The translations under genes were made by a program, and so were the position numbers. 64,000 nucleotides of DNA, from positions 223,501-287,500 of the forward strand of contig JAHBVX010000001.1 in assembly GCA_019637295.1 (NCBI GenBank). The letters are read 5' to 3'. Of the stretch, positions 24,836-34,524 are shown in pieces. Each line of letters begins with the position of its first letter. Position 1 is the first letter of the stretch. Under the pieces are notes generated by a model. That model made no database searches and was not told where the DNA came from. It was given only the letters and a program-made list of their open reading frames with translations. This DNA comes from Polyangiaceae bacterium. GTDB taxonomy: Bacteria > Myxococcota_A > Polyangia > Polyangiales > Polyangiaceae.

Positions 24836-25717
24836 CTAACAACCCTCCGGTCGCCAGCCCGCCTGGTAGTCACCGTAGTTCGAGACGTACTTGTTGATGA
24901 AGTTCGAGCAGGTGGGGTTCGAGCGATGAATGCAGTCGAAGTCGTGGTCGATCTCGAGCATGTGCGGGTCGCTCGGGAGATCGATGGGGCCGCGCTTGAC
25001 CGGGACCGCGGAGCCGTCTTGGAAGAAGTGGGCCTGCGCGGTGGGCGGCTTGGACCCGGAGGTCTCGATCAGCAGCGTGCAGCGCAGGCCCGTCTCGGTC
25101 TCGTTGCTGGCGTCGAAGGGCGAGTGGGGCCCGGCGATGTCAGCGGTCTTGGCCCAGAACGCTCCGCCGCCGTCGGTGACCGAGGTCGTGCCCTGCCAGG
25201 TAGTGACCATGTGCTGCCAGAGATAGGCGGACATGGACAGGAACAGGCGATTGTTCTCGCTGCCGCCGCAGGTGCTGCCGTCGTTGCCGCCGCCGCGGAT
25301 GAGCCACAGCTTCGTCATGTGCTCCAGCATGGACGCGCCGTCCGGCGTCTTGGAGAGGAACAGACGGTGGGTGAGCGTGAGGAACACTTCCCGCTCGCTC
25401 GCGTTCAGCCCGTCCCACGCCGCGCAGGTGTCACTGGAAGCGTACCCGGAGTAGAGCGCCTGGCGAAGGGACGACAACGTCGCGGGCACAGCGGCGTCTG
25501 CAGGCGCACCCGCCGCTGCTGCGCTGCCGCCACTGCCGCCGCTCGCTGCTGCGCTGCCGCCCGCTCCGCTGCTCGCGTCGGCTCCCCCATTGCCGCCGAG
25601 ACCGCCCGCGTCCGCAGCGCTGCCGCCCTTGCCGCCCGCAGCCGCTATCGGTTCGCTCGACTCGCCGCAAGCGGCGAACAGTAGGGACGACAACACCGCG
25701 GTCAGTGCAGCTCTCAC
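24836..25717 (-). CDS. Lipoprotein with Gly/Ala-rich linker, unknown function
   Basis: A 293-residue exported protein with a lipobox (LLFAACGES) and a long low-complexity Gly/Ser/Ala linker (residues 25-78). The globular part has six or more Cys and segments such as DTCAAWDGLNASEREVFLTL, LFLSMSAYLWQHMVTTWQGT, ETGLRCTLLIETSG and HFFQDGSAVPVKR, ending NYGDYQAGWRPEGC. Family not recognised; the linker-plus-domain layout is common among myxobacterial surface lipoproteins. Convergent with the sigma-factor gene. Confidence 0.75.
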   Translation of the reverse strand: MRAALTAVLSSLLFAACGESSEPIAAAGGKGGSAADAGGLGGNGGADASSGAGGSAAASGGSGGSAAAAGAPADAAVPATLSSLRQALYSGYASSDTCAAWDGLNASEREVFLTLTHRLFLSKTPDGASMLEHMTKLWLIRGGGNDGSTCGGSENNRLFLSMSAYLWQHMVTTWQGTTSVTDGGGAFWAKTADIAGPHSPFDASNETETGLRCTLLIETSGSKPPTAQAHFFQDGSAVPVKRGPIDLPSDPHMLEIDHDFDCIHRSNPTCSNFINKYVSNYGDYQAGWRPEGC

Positions 25718-25860
25718 GTGGGGAAGGTGTCACGGCCCCGCGGTCGCGGCAACCGAGCGGCGGGGCGCGTCGGATCACTCGAGCGGCGCCCGTCGCCTGC
25801 GGGTGAACGCACGCTCCCAGTCCGGCGAAGCCGAAGCGAGGGAGCATACCGCCGCGTCCA

Positions 25861-26556
25861 TCACTCGGTCGCGTGGACGCGCGAGCACACGGCCTTGTAG
25901 CCCATGTCGCAGGCGCGCTGCAGATACTTCGCGGCGCGCGTCGCGTCCTTCGGGAGCCCCTCGCTCCCGCTGCGATACATGAAGCCCAGGTTCGAACAGC
26001 CCTCGGCCACGCCGGCCTCGCAGTCGCGCTCGGACAGCGCCGCAGCCGCGCGGAACGCCTTCGCGGCCGCAGCGCGATCCGGCGAGGTGCCAACGCCGTC
26101 GCGATGACCGCGCCCCAGGTTGCGACACGCCAGCGCGTGCTTCGCGTCGCAGTTGCGACGATAGAGCTCGAGCGCGCGGGCCGCGTCCACCGGGCGGCCC
26201 TCTCCCTTCTCCAGCACGACAGCGAGGTTGTTGCAGCCGCGGAGCTCGCCCAGGTCGCAGGCGCGCTCGTACAGGTCCGCGGCGCGTACCGGGTCTTGCG
26301 GCAAGCCGTGGCTTCCGTTCGCGTAGCTGACCCCCACCGCGAGGCATCCGCTTCCGCTCCGCTGCTCGCACGCTTCCCAGGCCGCGCGCGCAGCCGGCGT
26401 CACGTTGTCTGACAGCTCTGTCGCCGCAGGTTCGGCGGGCGTGGCAGCTTCCGCTCCCGCCACCGGCGCCGCACCCGGCGGCGCATCCGGAGGGGAGGGC
26501 GCGCGCGGAACGCATCCAAGCCCGTTCGCAGCGAACCAGAGCAAGAGGAAGCGCAT
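25861..26556 (-). CDS. Sel1-repeat lipoprotein
   Basis: A 231-residue protein with a signal peptide and lipobox (FAANGLGCVP), a Pro/Ala linker and at least four Sel1-like repeats containing the A-x-x-Y/L-x-x-x-C pattern: AADLYERACDLGELRGCNNL, ALELYRRNCDAKHALACRNL, the AAALSERDCEAGVAEGCSNL unit and AAKYLQRACDMGYKAVCSRV. Two Cys per repeat probably form disulfides, as in periplasmic Hcp/Sel1 proteins. Likely a protein-protein scaffold at the envelope. ATG 26556 starts the signal peptide directly; an ATG 12 codons upstream is less likely. Confidence 0.82.
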   Translation of the reverse strand: MRFLLLWFAANGLGCVPRAPSPPDAPPGAAPVAGAEAATPAEPAATELSDNVTPAARAAWEACEQRSGSGCLAVGVSYANGSHGLPQDPVRAADLYERACDLGELRGCNNLAVVLEKGEGRPVDAARALELYRRNCDAKHALACRNLGRGHRDGVGTSPDRAAAAKAFRAAAALSERDCEAGVAEGCSNLGFMYRSGSEGLPKDATRAAKYLQRACDMGYKAVCSRVHATE

Positions 26557-26598
26557 GTGACTCGGTTTCTGGGGTTGGGATGCGGGGGTCATGTGAAG

Positions 26599-28224
26599 TC
26601 AGCTCATGAGCACGCGATACGCCATCTGGTCGTCGTACAGACGCTGAAACACGCGGTGCTTCTTGTCGTGGAAGGACGCGACGTCGCCGTCGCGCGGGTT
26701 CACCACGCTGCCTTCGTGGGTCATGGCGCTCATGGCCTGGGACACCGAGGCGCGGTCGCCGCTGGCGACGGCGCCGAGCAGCGCGGAGCCGAGCAGCACC
26801 GCCTCGGGCTCGCGGGGTTGGACGATGGGGCGGCCAGTGACGTCCGCGTGTTCGCGCAAGAACACCGGGTTCTTCGTGTCGCCGCCGCAGGCGACGAGGG
26901 TGTCGATGCGATAGCCGGCGGTGGTGAGCGCGTCGAGGATGTGGCGTGTGCCATGGGCGATGGCCTGGATGGTCGCCAAGTAGAGCAAGGCCAGCGACTC
27001 GACGGAGTCGGTCAGCTTCAGGCCGCTGATCATGCCGCGCAGCGTCGGATCCGCGCGCGGCGAGCGGTTGCCGTGGAAGTCAGGCATCACGTGCAGCTCC
27101 CGGGTGAGCTCGAAGCCGCGAGCCGAGGCGCCTTCGAGCCGAGCGAGTACGTCGTTCAGCAGCGCGTGCTCGCTCCGGCCTTCGCGGCGTGCCTGCTCCG
27201 ACAGCTCGGCGGCGCGGCTGTGCGTGAAGATGACGTGGTCGATCAGCGCGCCGGTCGCGGACTGGCCACCCTCCGTCAGCCACAGGCCCGGTACCATGGC
27301 GGAGTAGTACGGGCCCCACACGCCCGGGACGAAGCGTGGCTCCCTCGAGACGGCCATGTGGCAGCTCGAGGTGCCGCCGATGAGCGCGAGGCGCCGCTCC
27401 AGCTCGACGCTGCTCGGATCCTCTGTTCCGAGCGGGACGCCGAGCAGCCCCAGCCCGCCCGCGTGGGCGTCGATGATCGACACGCCGACGGCCGTGCCCG
27501 GCGCGAGGCCGAGCTGCTGCGCGGCGGTGTCCGTGAGTCCGCCGACGCGCTCGCCCATGGGGCGGACACGCTGGCCAATGCGCGCGTGGTCGTCGGCGCA
27601 CAGCTCACCGAGCCCGATTTGCTGAAGGAAGTCGTCCGACCAGCGCCCGTCGGCGTAGGTCCACTTGCAGGTCGTGGTGCACAGCGAGCGCACGTCCTGC
27701 CCCGTCGCGCGGTACGTCAAGAAGTCAGGCAAGTCCAGGAAGCGCGCGGCCCGGCGGAAGGTGTCCGGCCGCTGCTGCTTCAACCACAGCAGCTTGGGCA
27801 TCTGCATCTCTGGCGAGATGACGCCGCCCACGTAGCGCAGCACTTCGTGACCGGTCTGGTTGATGCGCGCGGCCTGCTCGATGGCGCGGTGGTCCATCCA
27901 GACGATCACGTTCTGCTCGTCGCGATCCGTGGGCGAGACGCTCACCGGACGATCGGCGGCGTCGAGGGCGACCAGCGAACAGGTCGCGTCGAAGCCGACG
28001 CCCACGACCTCGCTCGGCTCGAGCTGGGCCTCCTTCAGCGCGGCGCGCACCGCGACGCCGGCGGCGCGCCAGATGTCCTCCGACGATTGCTCGACGAAAT
28101 CTTCGGCGGGGCGAAAGAGCTGGATCTCGCACACACCGACCCCGAGACGCGCTCCGGACAGATCGAACAGCCCCGCGCGCACGCTGCCGGTGCCGACGTC
28201 GACGCCGAGCACGGCCCGGGTCAT
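26599..28224 (-). CDS. FGGY-family pentulose kinase (D-ribulokinase-like)
   Basis: A 541-residue ATP-dependent sugar kinase. The N-terminal FGGY domain starts [15 protein letters not shown] (phosphate-binding loop); DDHARIGQ and [15 protein letters not shown] sit mid-protein; the C-terminal domain has [33 protein letters not shown] and the adenosine motif [20 protein letters not shown]. Length and the DFHGNRSP segment fit the FGGY pentulose-kinase subgroup that phosphorylates D-ribulose and related ketopentoses. ATG 28224 overlaps the stop of the isomerase gene (ATGA), so the two are translationally coupled and probably act in sequence: isomerise, then phosphorylate. Confidence 0.88.
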   Translation of the reverse strand: MTRAVLGVDVGTGSVRAGLFDLSGARLGVGVCEIQLFRPAEDFVEQSSEDIWRAAGVAVRAALKEAQLEPSEVVGVGFDATCSLVALDAADRPVSVSPTDRDEQNVIVWMDHRAIEQAARINQTGHEVLRYVGGVISPEMQMPKLLWLKQQRPDTFRRAARFLDLPDFLTYRATGQDVRSLCTTTCKWTYADGRWSDDFLQQIGLGELCADDHARIGQRVRPMGERVGGLTDTAAQQLGLAPGTAVGVSIIDAHAGGLGLLGVPLGTEDPSSVELERRLALIGGTSSCHMAVSREPRFVPGVWGPYYSAMVPGLWLTEGGQSATGALIDHVIFTHSRAAELSEQARREGRSEHALLNDVLARLEGASARGFELTRELHVMPDFHGNRSPRADPTLRGMISGLKLTDSVESLALLYLATIQAIAHGTRHILDALTTAGYRIDTLVACGGDTKNPVFLREHADVTGRPIVQPREPEAVLLGSALLGAVASGDRASVSQAMSAMTHEGSVVNPRDGDVASFHDKKHRVFQRLYDDQMAYRVLMS

Positions 28225-29741
28225 CCCACGTTCCCCAGGATGCGCACGCGAAACCCGAGCTCCTGGCTGAGGGCGACCATCTCGCCGAAGACGTCGCCGT
28301 ACGCCACCGCGACGTGATTGGACAGGTAGTGCGCCATCAGCGTGTCGCGGTCGACGCGTAGATCCGCCGCCATGAAGGGCCACTGCCGCGTGGTGCCTTC
28401 CCACCAGGCGTCGCGCGTGGCCGGCGGCAGCTTCACGACCTCCCCGCGCCCCACGTCCATCCACAGCACGTCGTCTTTGAGATACGCACGCGCCCAGGTG
28501 ATCTCGCCCGGCAGACTCTCCCCCGCGAAGGTGCCGCCGGGCGTCGGGAAGTAGAGCGCAGGCTGGCGATAGCTGTGCGCGCCGCGCAGCGTGCTCGGGT
28601 CATGGTTGAAGGCGTAGGCGCCGCAGGAGCCCGAGTTGAGCAGCACCCACAAGAAGCGACCCTCGTGCAGCGCGCCCCAGCGCACGTCGTGGAACATCAC
28701 CGCCTGGTGCAGCCCCTTGTCCTTCAAGAGGCGCTTGAGCATCTCCATCGGCACGACGTTGCCCTGGTCCGCCTCGGTGGCGCAGGCGATGGTGTCGCCG
28801 CTGGACTCCGGGCGACACGCCGAGTTGAACAGGCCTTCGGCGAGGTCCGATGGCGGCCTGAGCGGGATGAGTCCGAGCTGATACTGCCAGCCGATGCAAT
28901 CGGCGCCGAACTCGCCCACCATGTCGAGCACCGCGAGGTAGTCCCGGAGCTGCTCCTTGGTGCTCTGCTCGGTGAAGTCCTCCACGCCTGGCTCGCCGTG
29001 GTGAAAGGTGACGCCCCGGTCGCGCACGAAGGCGTAGGCGTCGTCGATGCGCTGCTGCGAGATGCGCAGGCCGCGGTCGATGATCCACGCCTGATCGATC
29101 TTGTGCTCCGAGAAGCCGTGCGGCGCGAGCAAGCGAGGGCCGAAGTAGCCGTTGATCATGCCCATCGAAGTGTCGCCGAGCATCAGGATCAGCGGCCTAC
29201 GGCGCCGGATCGCCGCGGCCACGCGCCGGGCCCGCGCCGTGGCGTCCGTGCTGATGGGGGCGTGGTGGGCGAGGACGTCGCTCTCGTAGCGAATGGCGCC
29301 GGATGAGCACCACTCGTCGAGGCGCGCCATGAACAGCGGATCGGCGCTGAAGTCCGGCGCGTCGGTCCAGATGCGCGAGTGCTTGCGGCGCACCGTCTCG
29401 AGGCAGGCCCCGGTGTTGAGCAGGCCCACGAGCCCGGGCCACTGACCGCTGAAGTTCGACGCGAGCAGCAGGGGGTTGTCCTTGCCCACCACGCCTTCGG
29501 TGGTGTGCGGTCCGTACACCCAATGCACGAACACGCCGACGATGGGATCGTCCACGGGTCCGAGCTTCTCGATGGCTTCATGCGGCTTGCTCAGAAAGCC
29601 GGGCACTCGGTAGGGCTCCTTGCCGAGCTTCTTGAGCGCGCGCTCGAGCTGCTGTGTCGCGGCTTCGATGTTCGGCAGCGCCAGCTCGTTGGGCTTCTGC
29701 CGGGCGTCGCCCGGCCAGTACACGCAGACCTTCTTGCTCAT
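28221..29741 (-). CDS. L-fucose/L-arabinose isomerase-family sugar isomerase
   Basis: A 506-residue protein of the fucose/arabinose isomerase fold, which interconverts aldoses and ketoses using a divalent metal. Family-like segments are [77 protein letters not shown] (likely metal-binding Glu region), MFHDVRWG and [15 protein letters not shown]. The start is fixed by the ATGA overlap with the binding-protein gene at 29738-29741, and the stop overlaps the kinase start. The product would be the ketose used by the FGGY kinase. Confidence 0.85.
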   Translation of the reverse strand: MSKKVCVYWPGDARQKPNELALPNIEAATQQLERALKKLGKEPYRVPGFLSKPHEAIEKLGPVDDPIVGVFVHWVYGPHTTEGVVGKDNPLLLASNFSGQWPGLVGLLNTGACLETVRRKHSRIWTDAPDFSADPLFMARLDEWCSSGAIRYESDVLAHHAPISTDATARARRVAAAIRRRRPLILMLGDTSMGMINGYFGPRLLAPHGFSEHKIDQAWIIDRGLRISQQRIDDAYAFVRDRGVTFHHGEPGVEDFTEQSTKEQLRDYLAVLDMVGEFGADCIGWQYQLGLIPLRPPSDLAEGLFNSACRPESSGDTIACATEADQGNVVPMEMLKRLLKDKGLHQAVMFHDVRWGALHEGRFLWVLLNSGSCGAYAFNHDPSTLRGAHSYRQPALYFPTPGGTFAGESLPGEITWARAYLKDDVLWMDVGRGEVVKLPPATRDAWWEGTTRQWPFMAADLRVDRDTLMAHYLSNHVAVAYGDVFGEMVALSQELGFRVRILGNVG

Positions 29742-30718
29742 TTCAGCTCCTCCCCGCCGCGCGCGACGTTCTCTTTCGTGTACAGCTTGGTGGGCAGCAC
29801 GATGGTCTTGGGTACCGCCTCCTTGCGTAGGATCTTCAGCGCGGCATCGATGGCTTCGGCCCCGCCCGTCGGATACAGGAACGTCGCGTCGAGGATGCCC
29901 TCCTTGACGTAGCGGATGCCCTCGTGGGGCAACGCGTCGATGCCGACGAACTTCATGCTCTTCTCGCGGCCGGCGGCCTTGGCGGCGAGGTAGGCGCCGT
30001 GCGCGCCAGGGTCGTTGTGGGCGTAGACCAGGTCGATCTGCTTGTGCCGCGCCAGCGCCGACTCCATCTCCTGCCGAGCGCGCGGTTCGAGCCAGGCCAT
30101 GTCCGCCGTGAACACGATCTCGAGCCCCGGGTTGTCGCTCGCCGCCAGGCCCTCCGCGAAGCCCTCGTGCCGGAACTTGCCCGGCGTGGAGGTCATGAGG
30201 CCTTGCAGCTCCACGAGCTTGCCCTTGCCGCCCAGCGCCTCGCGCGCCCACTTGCCCGCGGCCCGGCCGATCACGATGTTGTCGGCGCCGATGAAGACCG
30301 TGTAGTCGTCGCCCTGCACCGCGCGATCGAGCACCACCACCGGAATGCCCGCGCGATACACGTCGGCGATGGGCTTGGTCAGCGGCGCCGCCTCCTTGGG
30401 CGACACGATCAGCACGTCGATCTTCTGCGCCGCTAGCTCCTCCACCTGGGCGCGTTGCCGGAGCGAGTCGTTCTGCGCGTCCTTGAGCACGAGCTCCACC
30501 TGCGGGTGCGCCTTGGCGGCGGCCTCGATGTCCGCGTTCATCTGCACTCGCCAGGGCTCCCCCAGGTTGCACTGGCTCATGCCGATCACGACCTTCTTGG
30601 GCGCCGCTTCGGCGCTGCCGGACGCCGCCGGGGTCGGATCGCCTGCAGCTTTGTCTTTGCAAGCCGCGGTGACGGCCGGGAGCAGCAGGGCGAGGAGCAG
30701 CGCGCGTCGGTTGACCAT
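29738..30718 (-). CDS. Sugar ABC transporter substrate-binding lipoprotein (RbsB family)
   Basis: A 326-residue periplasmic binding protein with lipobox (LPAVTAACKD) and a short Ala/Ser linker. The type-1 binding fold is complete: VVIGMSQCNLGEPWRVQMNA, LAAQKIDVLIVSPKEAAPL, YRAGIPVVVLDRAVQGDDYT, FIGADNIVIGRAAGKWAREA, VYAHNDPGAHGAYLAAKAAG and VGIDALPHEGIRYVKEGILD. It heads the operon with the isomerase and kinase, but no ATPase or permease follows, so it must use an importer encoded elsewhere, possibly the ATPase/permease pair at 48321/47317 or the complete set at 1-2793. Confidence 0.92.
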   Translation of the reverse strand: MVNRRALLLALLLPAVTAACKDKAAGDPTPAASGSAEAAPKKVVIGMSQCNLGEPWRVQMNADIEAAAKAHPQVELVLKDAQNDSLRQRAQVEELAAQKIDVLIVSPKEAAPLTKPIADVYRAGIPVVVLDRAVQGDDYTVFIGADNIVIGRAAGKWAREALGGKGKLVELQGLMTSTPGKFRHEGFAEGLAASDNPGLEIVFTADMAWLEPRARQEMESALARHKQIDLVYAHNDPGAHGAYLAAKAAGREKSMKFVGIDALPHEGIRYVKEGILDATFLYPTGGAEAIDAALKILRKEAVPKTIVLPTKLYTKENVARGGEELK

Positions 30719-30814
30719 GTCGCCCGTGTCATCTCGCCGCCGAGGCGGGGATGCAAGGTCCGCGTCGGCAGTGGGCCTGTAGCGCCCAGCGCTGCCGCTG
30801 CGGCGACGGAAGGC

Positions 30815-31480
30815 TCAGCTCCCGGCGGCGCGGCTCACGTTCTGCAGCGCGCGAACGTTCTGGTCGTCCAGGCGCCCGAGACTCTCACTCCGATGACGGA
30901 TCACTCCGTCGCCATCCAGGATGGTGATCACCGACGAGTGGTTGATCATGCCGTTGTCGAGGGTCTTGTAGCGGATCCCGAGCACCGCCGCGAGCTCGCG
31001 CGTCTGCTCGGGGGTCGTCCGAGCGAAGCGCCACTCGGGTCGATCGACCTGGTGTGCCGCAGCCAGGGCGCGCATCGCCTCGGGGGAGTCACGCTCCGGA
31101 TCGAAGGTGACCAAGAGGACGCGAGTGCGCGCGCGGGTCTCCGGGTCGACGGCGGCCAGGAGCGCCTTGATGTCGGACAGGAGCGTGGGGCAGGCGTACG
31201 GGCAGGTGCCGTAGAACATGGTGACGATGACGGGGCCGCCGCGGAAGGTGTCCAAACCGTGAGAGCGCCCGGATTGGTCAACGAGCGCGACCTTCAGCTC
31301 GTAGATCGACTGGTCGCCGACGGCGTCCCCCGCCACGAGCGTGGCGTGCGCGCCCTCGGGTGCTCCAGCGGCGGGCAGCACGGGTGCGTCCGCCCCTGCA
31401 GGCACGTCGAGACCGGTGGGGGCGCGCTCGCAGCCGAGCGCCATGAGCAGGACGGGCAACAGCAATACACTTGGTCTCAT
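30815..31480 (-). CDS. SCO1/SenC-family copper chaperone lipoprotein
   Basis: A 221-residue thioredoxin-fold protein anchored by a lipobox (LLMALGCERA). It has the SCO copper-binding site: CPYACP (CxxxC) after VIVTMFYGT, and the distal His in NGMINHSSVITILDGDG. SCO proteins deliver copper or manage thiols during assembly of copper enzymes, most often cytochrome oxidase. Its ATG overlaps the stop of the SUMF1-like gene (31477-31480) in an operon headed by a copper nitrite reductase, so copper loading of NirK is the likely task. Confidence 0.9.
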   Translation of the reverse strand: MRPSVLLLPVLLMALGCERAPTGLDVPAGADAPVLPAAGAPEGAHATLVAGDAVGDQSIYELKVALVDQSGRSHGLDTFRGGPVIVTMFYGTCPYACPTLLSDIKALLAAVDPETRARTRVLLVTFDPERDSPEAMRALAAAHQVDRPEWRFARTTPEQTRELAAVLGIRYKTLDNGMINHSSVITILDGDGVIRHRSESLGRLDDQNVRALQNVSRAAGS

Positions 31481-32319
31481 GGGATACTCCTCGGTTGGAC
31501 GTCGTAGGCGCAGCGAAATCCGAGGTGGCCGAGCACTCGAGGCGCCTCGAGCGAGCTGCGCAGCGCGACGCGCATGAAGCTGGCGTAGTTCTCTGGCTCG
31601 TTCGCGGCGAGGGCGCCGGCCCCGCAGAAGGTGTTGCGGTCCGTGTCACCGCCCCGCCGGCTGTCGGACGTGACCAGCGACGAGTTGAAGTCGAGGACCC
31701 ACTCCCAGGTCAGCCCGTGGAGATCCCGCACCCCGTAGAAGTTCGGAGGGCCCTGGCCGACATCGCGCCGCGGGCCGGCGCTCGGCTTGGCGTACCAGGC
31801 GAGGATCTCGGCAGACCACTCCGGATCGCGGCGGCCGTCGGCGTGGCGTGGGCTCGCCGCCGCGGCGTACTCCCACTCCGCCTCGCTCGGCAGGCGGCCG
31901 TCGTTTGCCGCGCAGAACGCCTTGGCCGCGAACCAGCTCACGTGCGTGACGGGCGCTTCGGACCGCGCGTCGCCCAACGCGTCCGGAGCCGACCAATGGG
32001 CCAGGTAGCGCGTATCGGCAAACAAGCGTGACACGCGATCGCGACGCCACTCGGGTTGGGCGCGGACGAAGGCGAGGAACTCCGAGTTGGTCACCGGTCG
32101 CACATCGAGCTGAAAGGACGGGACCGCGCTGGCGGACGGCTCGTTGTCGCCGGTGAACAGCGGGCGGTACGTGCCCGCGGGCACCACGACCCGCTCCCCC
32201 GAAGACAGCCGGGCCACAGGTGGGTCGGCCGCGGGAGGCGCGGGCAGGTCGGCCGCGGGCGGACGGACTACTGGCAGGTAGAGCGCCAGCGCGAACAGTA
32301 AGGTCGAGGTCAGCTCCAT
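31477..32319 (-). CDS. nirV: SUMF1-domain protein of the nirV type, nitrite reductase partner
   Basis: A 280-residue exported protein with a short N-terminal hydrophobic segment and a complete SUMF1 fold: RVVVPAGTYRPLF, FQLDVRPVTNSEFLAFVRA, APVTHVSWFAAKAFCAANDG, RLPSEAEWEYAAA, GVRDLHGLTWEWVLDFNSSL and LGHLGFRCAYD. In denitrifiers such proteins (NirV) are encoded next to nirK; their exact job is unsettled. It lies 5 bp after the nirK stop and overlaps the SCO1 start. The symbol rests on context and fold. Confidence 0.82.
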   Translation of the reverse strand: MELTSTLLFALALYLPVVRPPAADLPAPPAADPPVARLSSGERVVVPAGTYRPLFTGDNEPSASAVPSFQLDVRPVTNSEFLAFVRAQPEWRRDRVSRLFADTRYLAHWSAPDALGDARSEAPVTHVSWFAAKAFCAANDGRLPSEAEWEYAAAASPRHADGRRDPEWSAEILAWYAKPSAGPRRDVGQGPPNFYGVRDLHGLTWEWVLDFNSSLVTSDSRRGGDTDRNTFCGAGALAANEPENYASFMRVALRSSLEAPRVLGHLGFRCAYDVQPRSIP

Positions 32320-32324
32320 CTCGA

Positions 32325-33407
32325 TCACTTGGTAGGGCGGTGCTCCGTGGCGGCCTGGTCCCCGAGGAAGATGGCGGGGTTCTCGGGTCCCTCCACCTCC
32401 AGCGAGCCGAGCGCTCCCTTGTGGAAGGTTCGGAAGATGGAGTGGTCGACCAAGTGGTAGTCGCCGGGCACCTCGACGCGGAACTCGACCATCACGGCGC
32501 CGCCCGCGGGCACCAGGGTCGTCTGCACGTTCTCTTGGTAGCGACTCCCGCCCTCGGAGTAGACCTTGTCGAAGATCTCGCCGATGACGTGGAAGCTGCT
32601 GATCAGGTTGGGCCCTCCGTTGCCGAAGTACAGGCGAACGGTCTCCCCGACCTTGGCCTTCAGCGCGTTTGGCCCGGTCAGCGCTCCCTCGCGGCCGTTG
32701 AACACCACGTAGGTGGGGCGCTCGTCGATGGCCTTGTCCTGATCGAACGTCTGCAGTCCCTTCTCGCGGTAGACGCCCTTCGTGTAGAATTCGCTCTGCA
32801 TGACGTAGTACTCGCGATCGACGCGAGGCATGCCCTCCGGCGGCTCCACCAAGATCAGGCCGTACATGCCGTTGGCGATGTGCATGCCAACCGGGGCGGT
32901 GGCGCAGTGGTACACGTACAGACCGCGGTTGAGCGCCTTGAACGTGAAGGTGGTCTGGTAGCCCGGCGACGTGAACGAGCTGACCGCGCCTCCACCCGGA
33001 CCGGTGGCTGCGTGCAGGTCGATGTTGTGCGGCAGCTTGCTGTCGGGGTGGTTCTTCAGTCGGAACTCGACGGTGTCTCCCTGACGGACGCGGATGAACT
33101 CGCCGGGAACGGTGCCGCCGAACGTCCACGCGGTGTAGGTGACGCCGTCACCCAGCGGCAGCTCGAGCTCGCGTACTTCCATGTCGACGACCACGTGGGC
33201 CGGGCGCTTACGCGTGATGGGCGCGGGGACCGCGGGGGCATGGGTGAGCTCGGCCGTGATGGGATCGCCCTCGGGCGGCCCGAGATCACCCTTGGCGGAG
33301 CCGCCGGTGTCCGCGAAGGGGTTGACCTCCTGAGACGCTCTGGAGCCCCGGTCGCAGCCCGGGGTGACGGCCAGCATCAGCGCAAGGAGTGGAGTCAGTT
33401 GCTTCAT
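32325..33407 (-). CDS. nirK: Copper-containing nitrite reductase
   Basis: A 360-residue lipoprotein-type NirK (lipobox LAVTPGCDR) that reduces nitrite to nitric oxide in the periplasm. Two cupredoxin domains carry all the expected copper ligands: [12 protein letters not shown] supplies the type-1 and type-2 His and the catalytic Asp, [18 protein letters not shown] supplies the type-1 Cys, His and Met, [11 protein letters not shown] the second-domain catalytic His, and [19 protein letters not shown] another His ligand. ATG 33407 has a GGGAG ribosome-binding site. Followed by nirV-like and SCO1 genes. No nitric oxide or nitrous oxide reductase is in the window. Confidence 0.95.
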   Translation of the reverse strand: MKQLTPLLALMLAVTPGCDRGSRASQEVNPFADTGGSAKGDLGPPEGDPITAELTHAPAVPAPITRKRPAHVVVDMEVRELELPLGDGVTYTAWTFGGTVPGEFIRVRQGDTVEFRLKNHPDSKLPHNIDLHAATGPGGGAVSSFTSPGYQTTFTFKALNRGLYVYHCATAPVGMHIANGMYGLILVEPPEGMPRVDREYYVMQSEFYTKGVYREKGLQTFDQDKAIDERPTYVVFNGREGALTGPNALKAKVGETVRLYFGNGGPNLISSFHVIGEIFDKVYSEGGSRYQENVQTTLVPAGGAVMVEFRVEVPGDYHLVDHSIFRTFHKGALGSLEVEGPENPAIFLGDQAATEHRPTK

Positions 33408-33483
33408 CGCGATCTCCCAGAGGTGTGCGCTCGAGTCTTGCGAGCGCGTGGTCGCAGGGGTGCATTTCAACAAGCGTGCCTAC

Positions 33484-33545
33484 CGCGAAAATCACTGGAT
33501 AACTTTATCTATTGATGCGGGAGCGGTGCTGAATTTGCGAAAGGA
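33484..33545 (-). promoter_or_regulatory. AT-rich candidate promoter upstream of nirK
   Basis: The interval 33408-33648 has no gene. Within it, 33484-33545 is much richer in A/T than its surroundings and, read on the minus strand, contains a TTCAGC (-35-like) and TAAAGT/TATCCA (-10-like) elements at plausible distance from the nirK start. No FNR/NNR-type TTGAT-N4-ATCAA box was found. Confidence 0.35.
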
Positions 33546-33648
33546 TTGCGCGACGCGGGAAGGCAAACGAGTACGGTGCGCGGACCTCTACCGGCCGTCG
33601 CTGGCGAGCGAGCGAACTCGTGCCATGGAGGAGGCGGATGCGCTCAGC

Positions 33649-34350
33649 TCAGGGCAACGGGTAGCAGCGGGGTGAAGTATCGGCCTCCCGCTGCTCGCAG
33701 CGACGACCACTGCAGCAGTTGCCCTGCGAGTCGAACGCGTAGCACCCGCTGCCGTCGGGTAGACAGATCCTCACGCTGGTGCCACCCGACGCGACGTGGC
33801 CCGCGGAGTCCGTCACGGTGACCCCAACTTGAATGGTGCCCACGTCGTCGAACTGGTGCGTGACTGTCGCCCCCTGCTTCTCCGTGCCCCCCAGCGACCA
33901 GACGAACTGCACGATGGCTCCGTGGGGAGACGACGCCTCGGCCGACAGTTGCACCGGCGCGCCCACGGGCGCCTCCGACGGAGACGCGGAAGCCGAAACC
34001 GTCAGCGGCGCAGGTGGCGGCAACCCACACAGCCCGTCGTTACACTGGTACTCGGCGGGACAGAGGGCCGGAGAACACGTGGCGCGACACCGCCCTCCCA
34101 AGTACAAGGACGTGGCACTGCCCGCACACAGATACCCTGCGGGGCAATCCGTGGACGACGTGCCGGACGGGCTACACCCCGTGATGCCGCAGTCGCAAGA
34201 GTCCCCCGCGCACAGTCCACCTGCACACGCGCCACTCTCACACTCGTCACTCGCGCCGCAGCGCGCGCCGGCCTCGAGCTTCTCCTCCTCCGCCACGAAA
34301 CACGCCGTAAGCAGACAAAATAGCGGCGCGACCAGCCACTTCCGACGCAT
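33649..34350 (-). CDS. Lipoprotein with Cys-rich region and PKD/Ig-like domain
   Basis: A 233-residue protein with lipobox (FCLLTACFVA). A Cys-rich region (GARCGASDECESGACAGGLC, then CRATCSPALCPAEYQCNDGLC) resembles EGF- or TIL-like disulfide units, and a PKD/Ig-like beta domain follows (VTVSASASPSEAPVGAPVQL, AIVQFVWSLGG, VGVTVTDSAGHVASGG). It ends in another Cys-rich tail (CCSGRRCEQREADTSPRC). Such layout is typical of secreted adhesion-type proteins. ATG 34350 starts the signal peptide. Divergent from the RCC1 gene. Confidence 0.8.
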   Translation of the reverse strand: MRRKWLVAPLFCLLTACFVAEEEKLEAGARCGASDECESGACAGGLCAGDSCDCGITGCSPSGTSSTDCPAGYLCAGSATSLYLGGRCRATCSPALCPAEYQCNDGLCGLPPPAPLTVSASASPSEAPVGAPVQLSAEASSPHGAIVQFVWSLGGTEKQGATVTHQFDDVGTIQVGVTVTDSAGHVASGGTSVRICLPDGSGCYAFDSQGNCCSGRRCEQREADTSPRCYPLP

Positions 34351-34487
34351 ACGGCCAGTGTAGGCGCCAGGTGGAGGACGGGCTCGCGTTGTTTGCCGAC
34401 GGGGCTGTCGAGCTAGTGCTTCGGTTGAGCTTCTTCGCGCTGGGCTCGCCCGATCTCCTCTGCGCGCGCCGGCACGGTGCTTGGACG

Positions 34488-34517
34488 TTGGCACCCCGCG
34501 CTGCGATGGGGTACTCT
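34488..34517 (+). promoter_or_regulatory. Candidate promoter of the RCC1-repeat gene
   Basis: TTGGCA (34488-34493) and TACTCT (34512-34517) are separated by 18 bp and lie just upstream of the ATG at 34525, so the transcript would be nearly leaderless. Spacing is good, matches are moderate. Confidence 0.3.
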
Positions 34518-34524
34518 CGAACTC

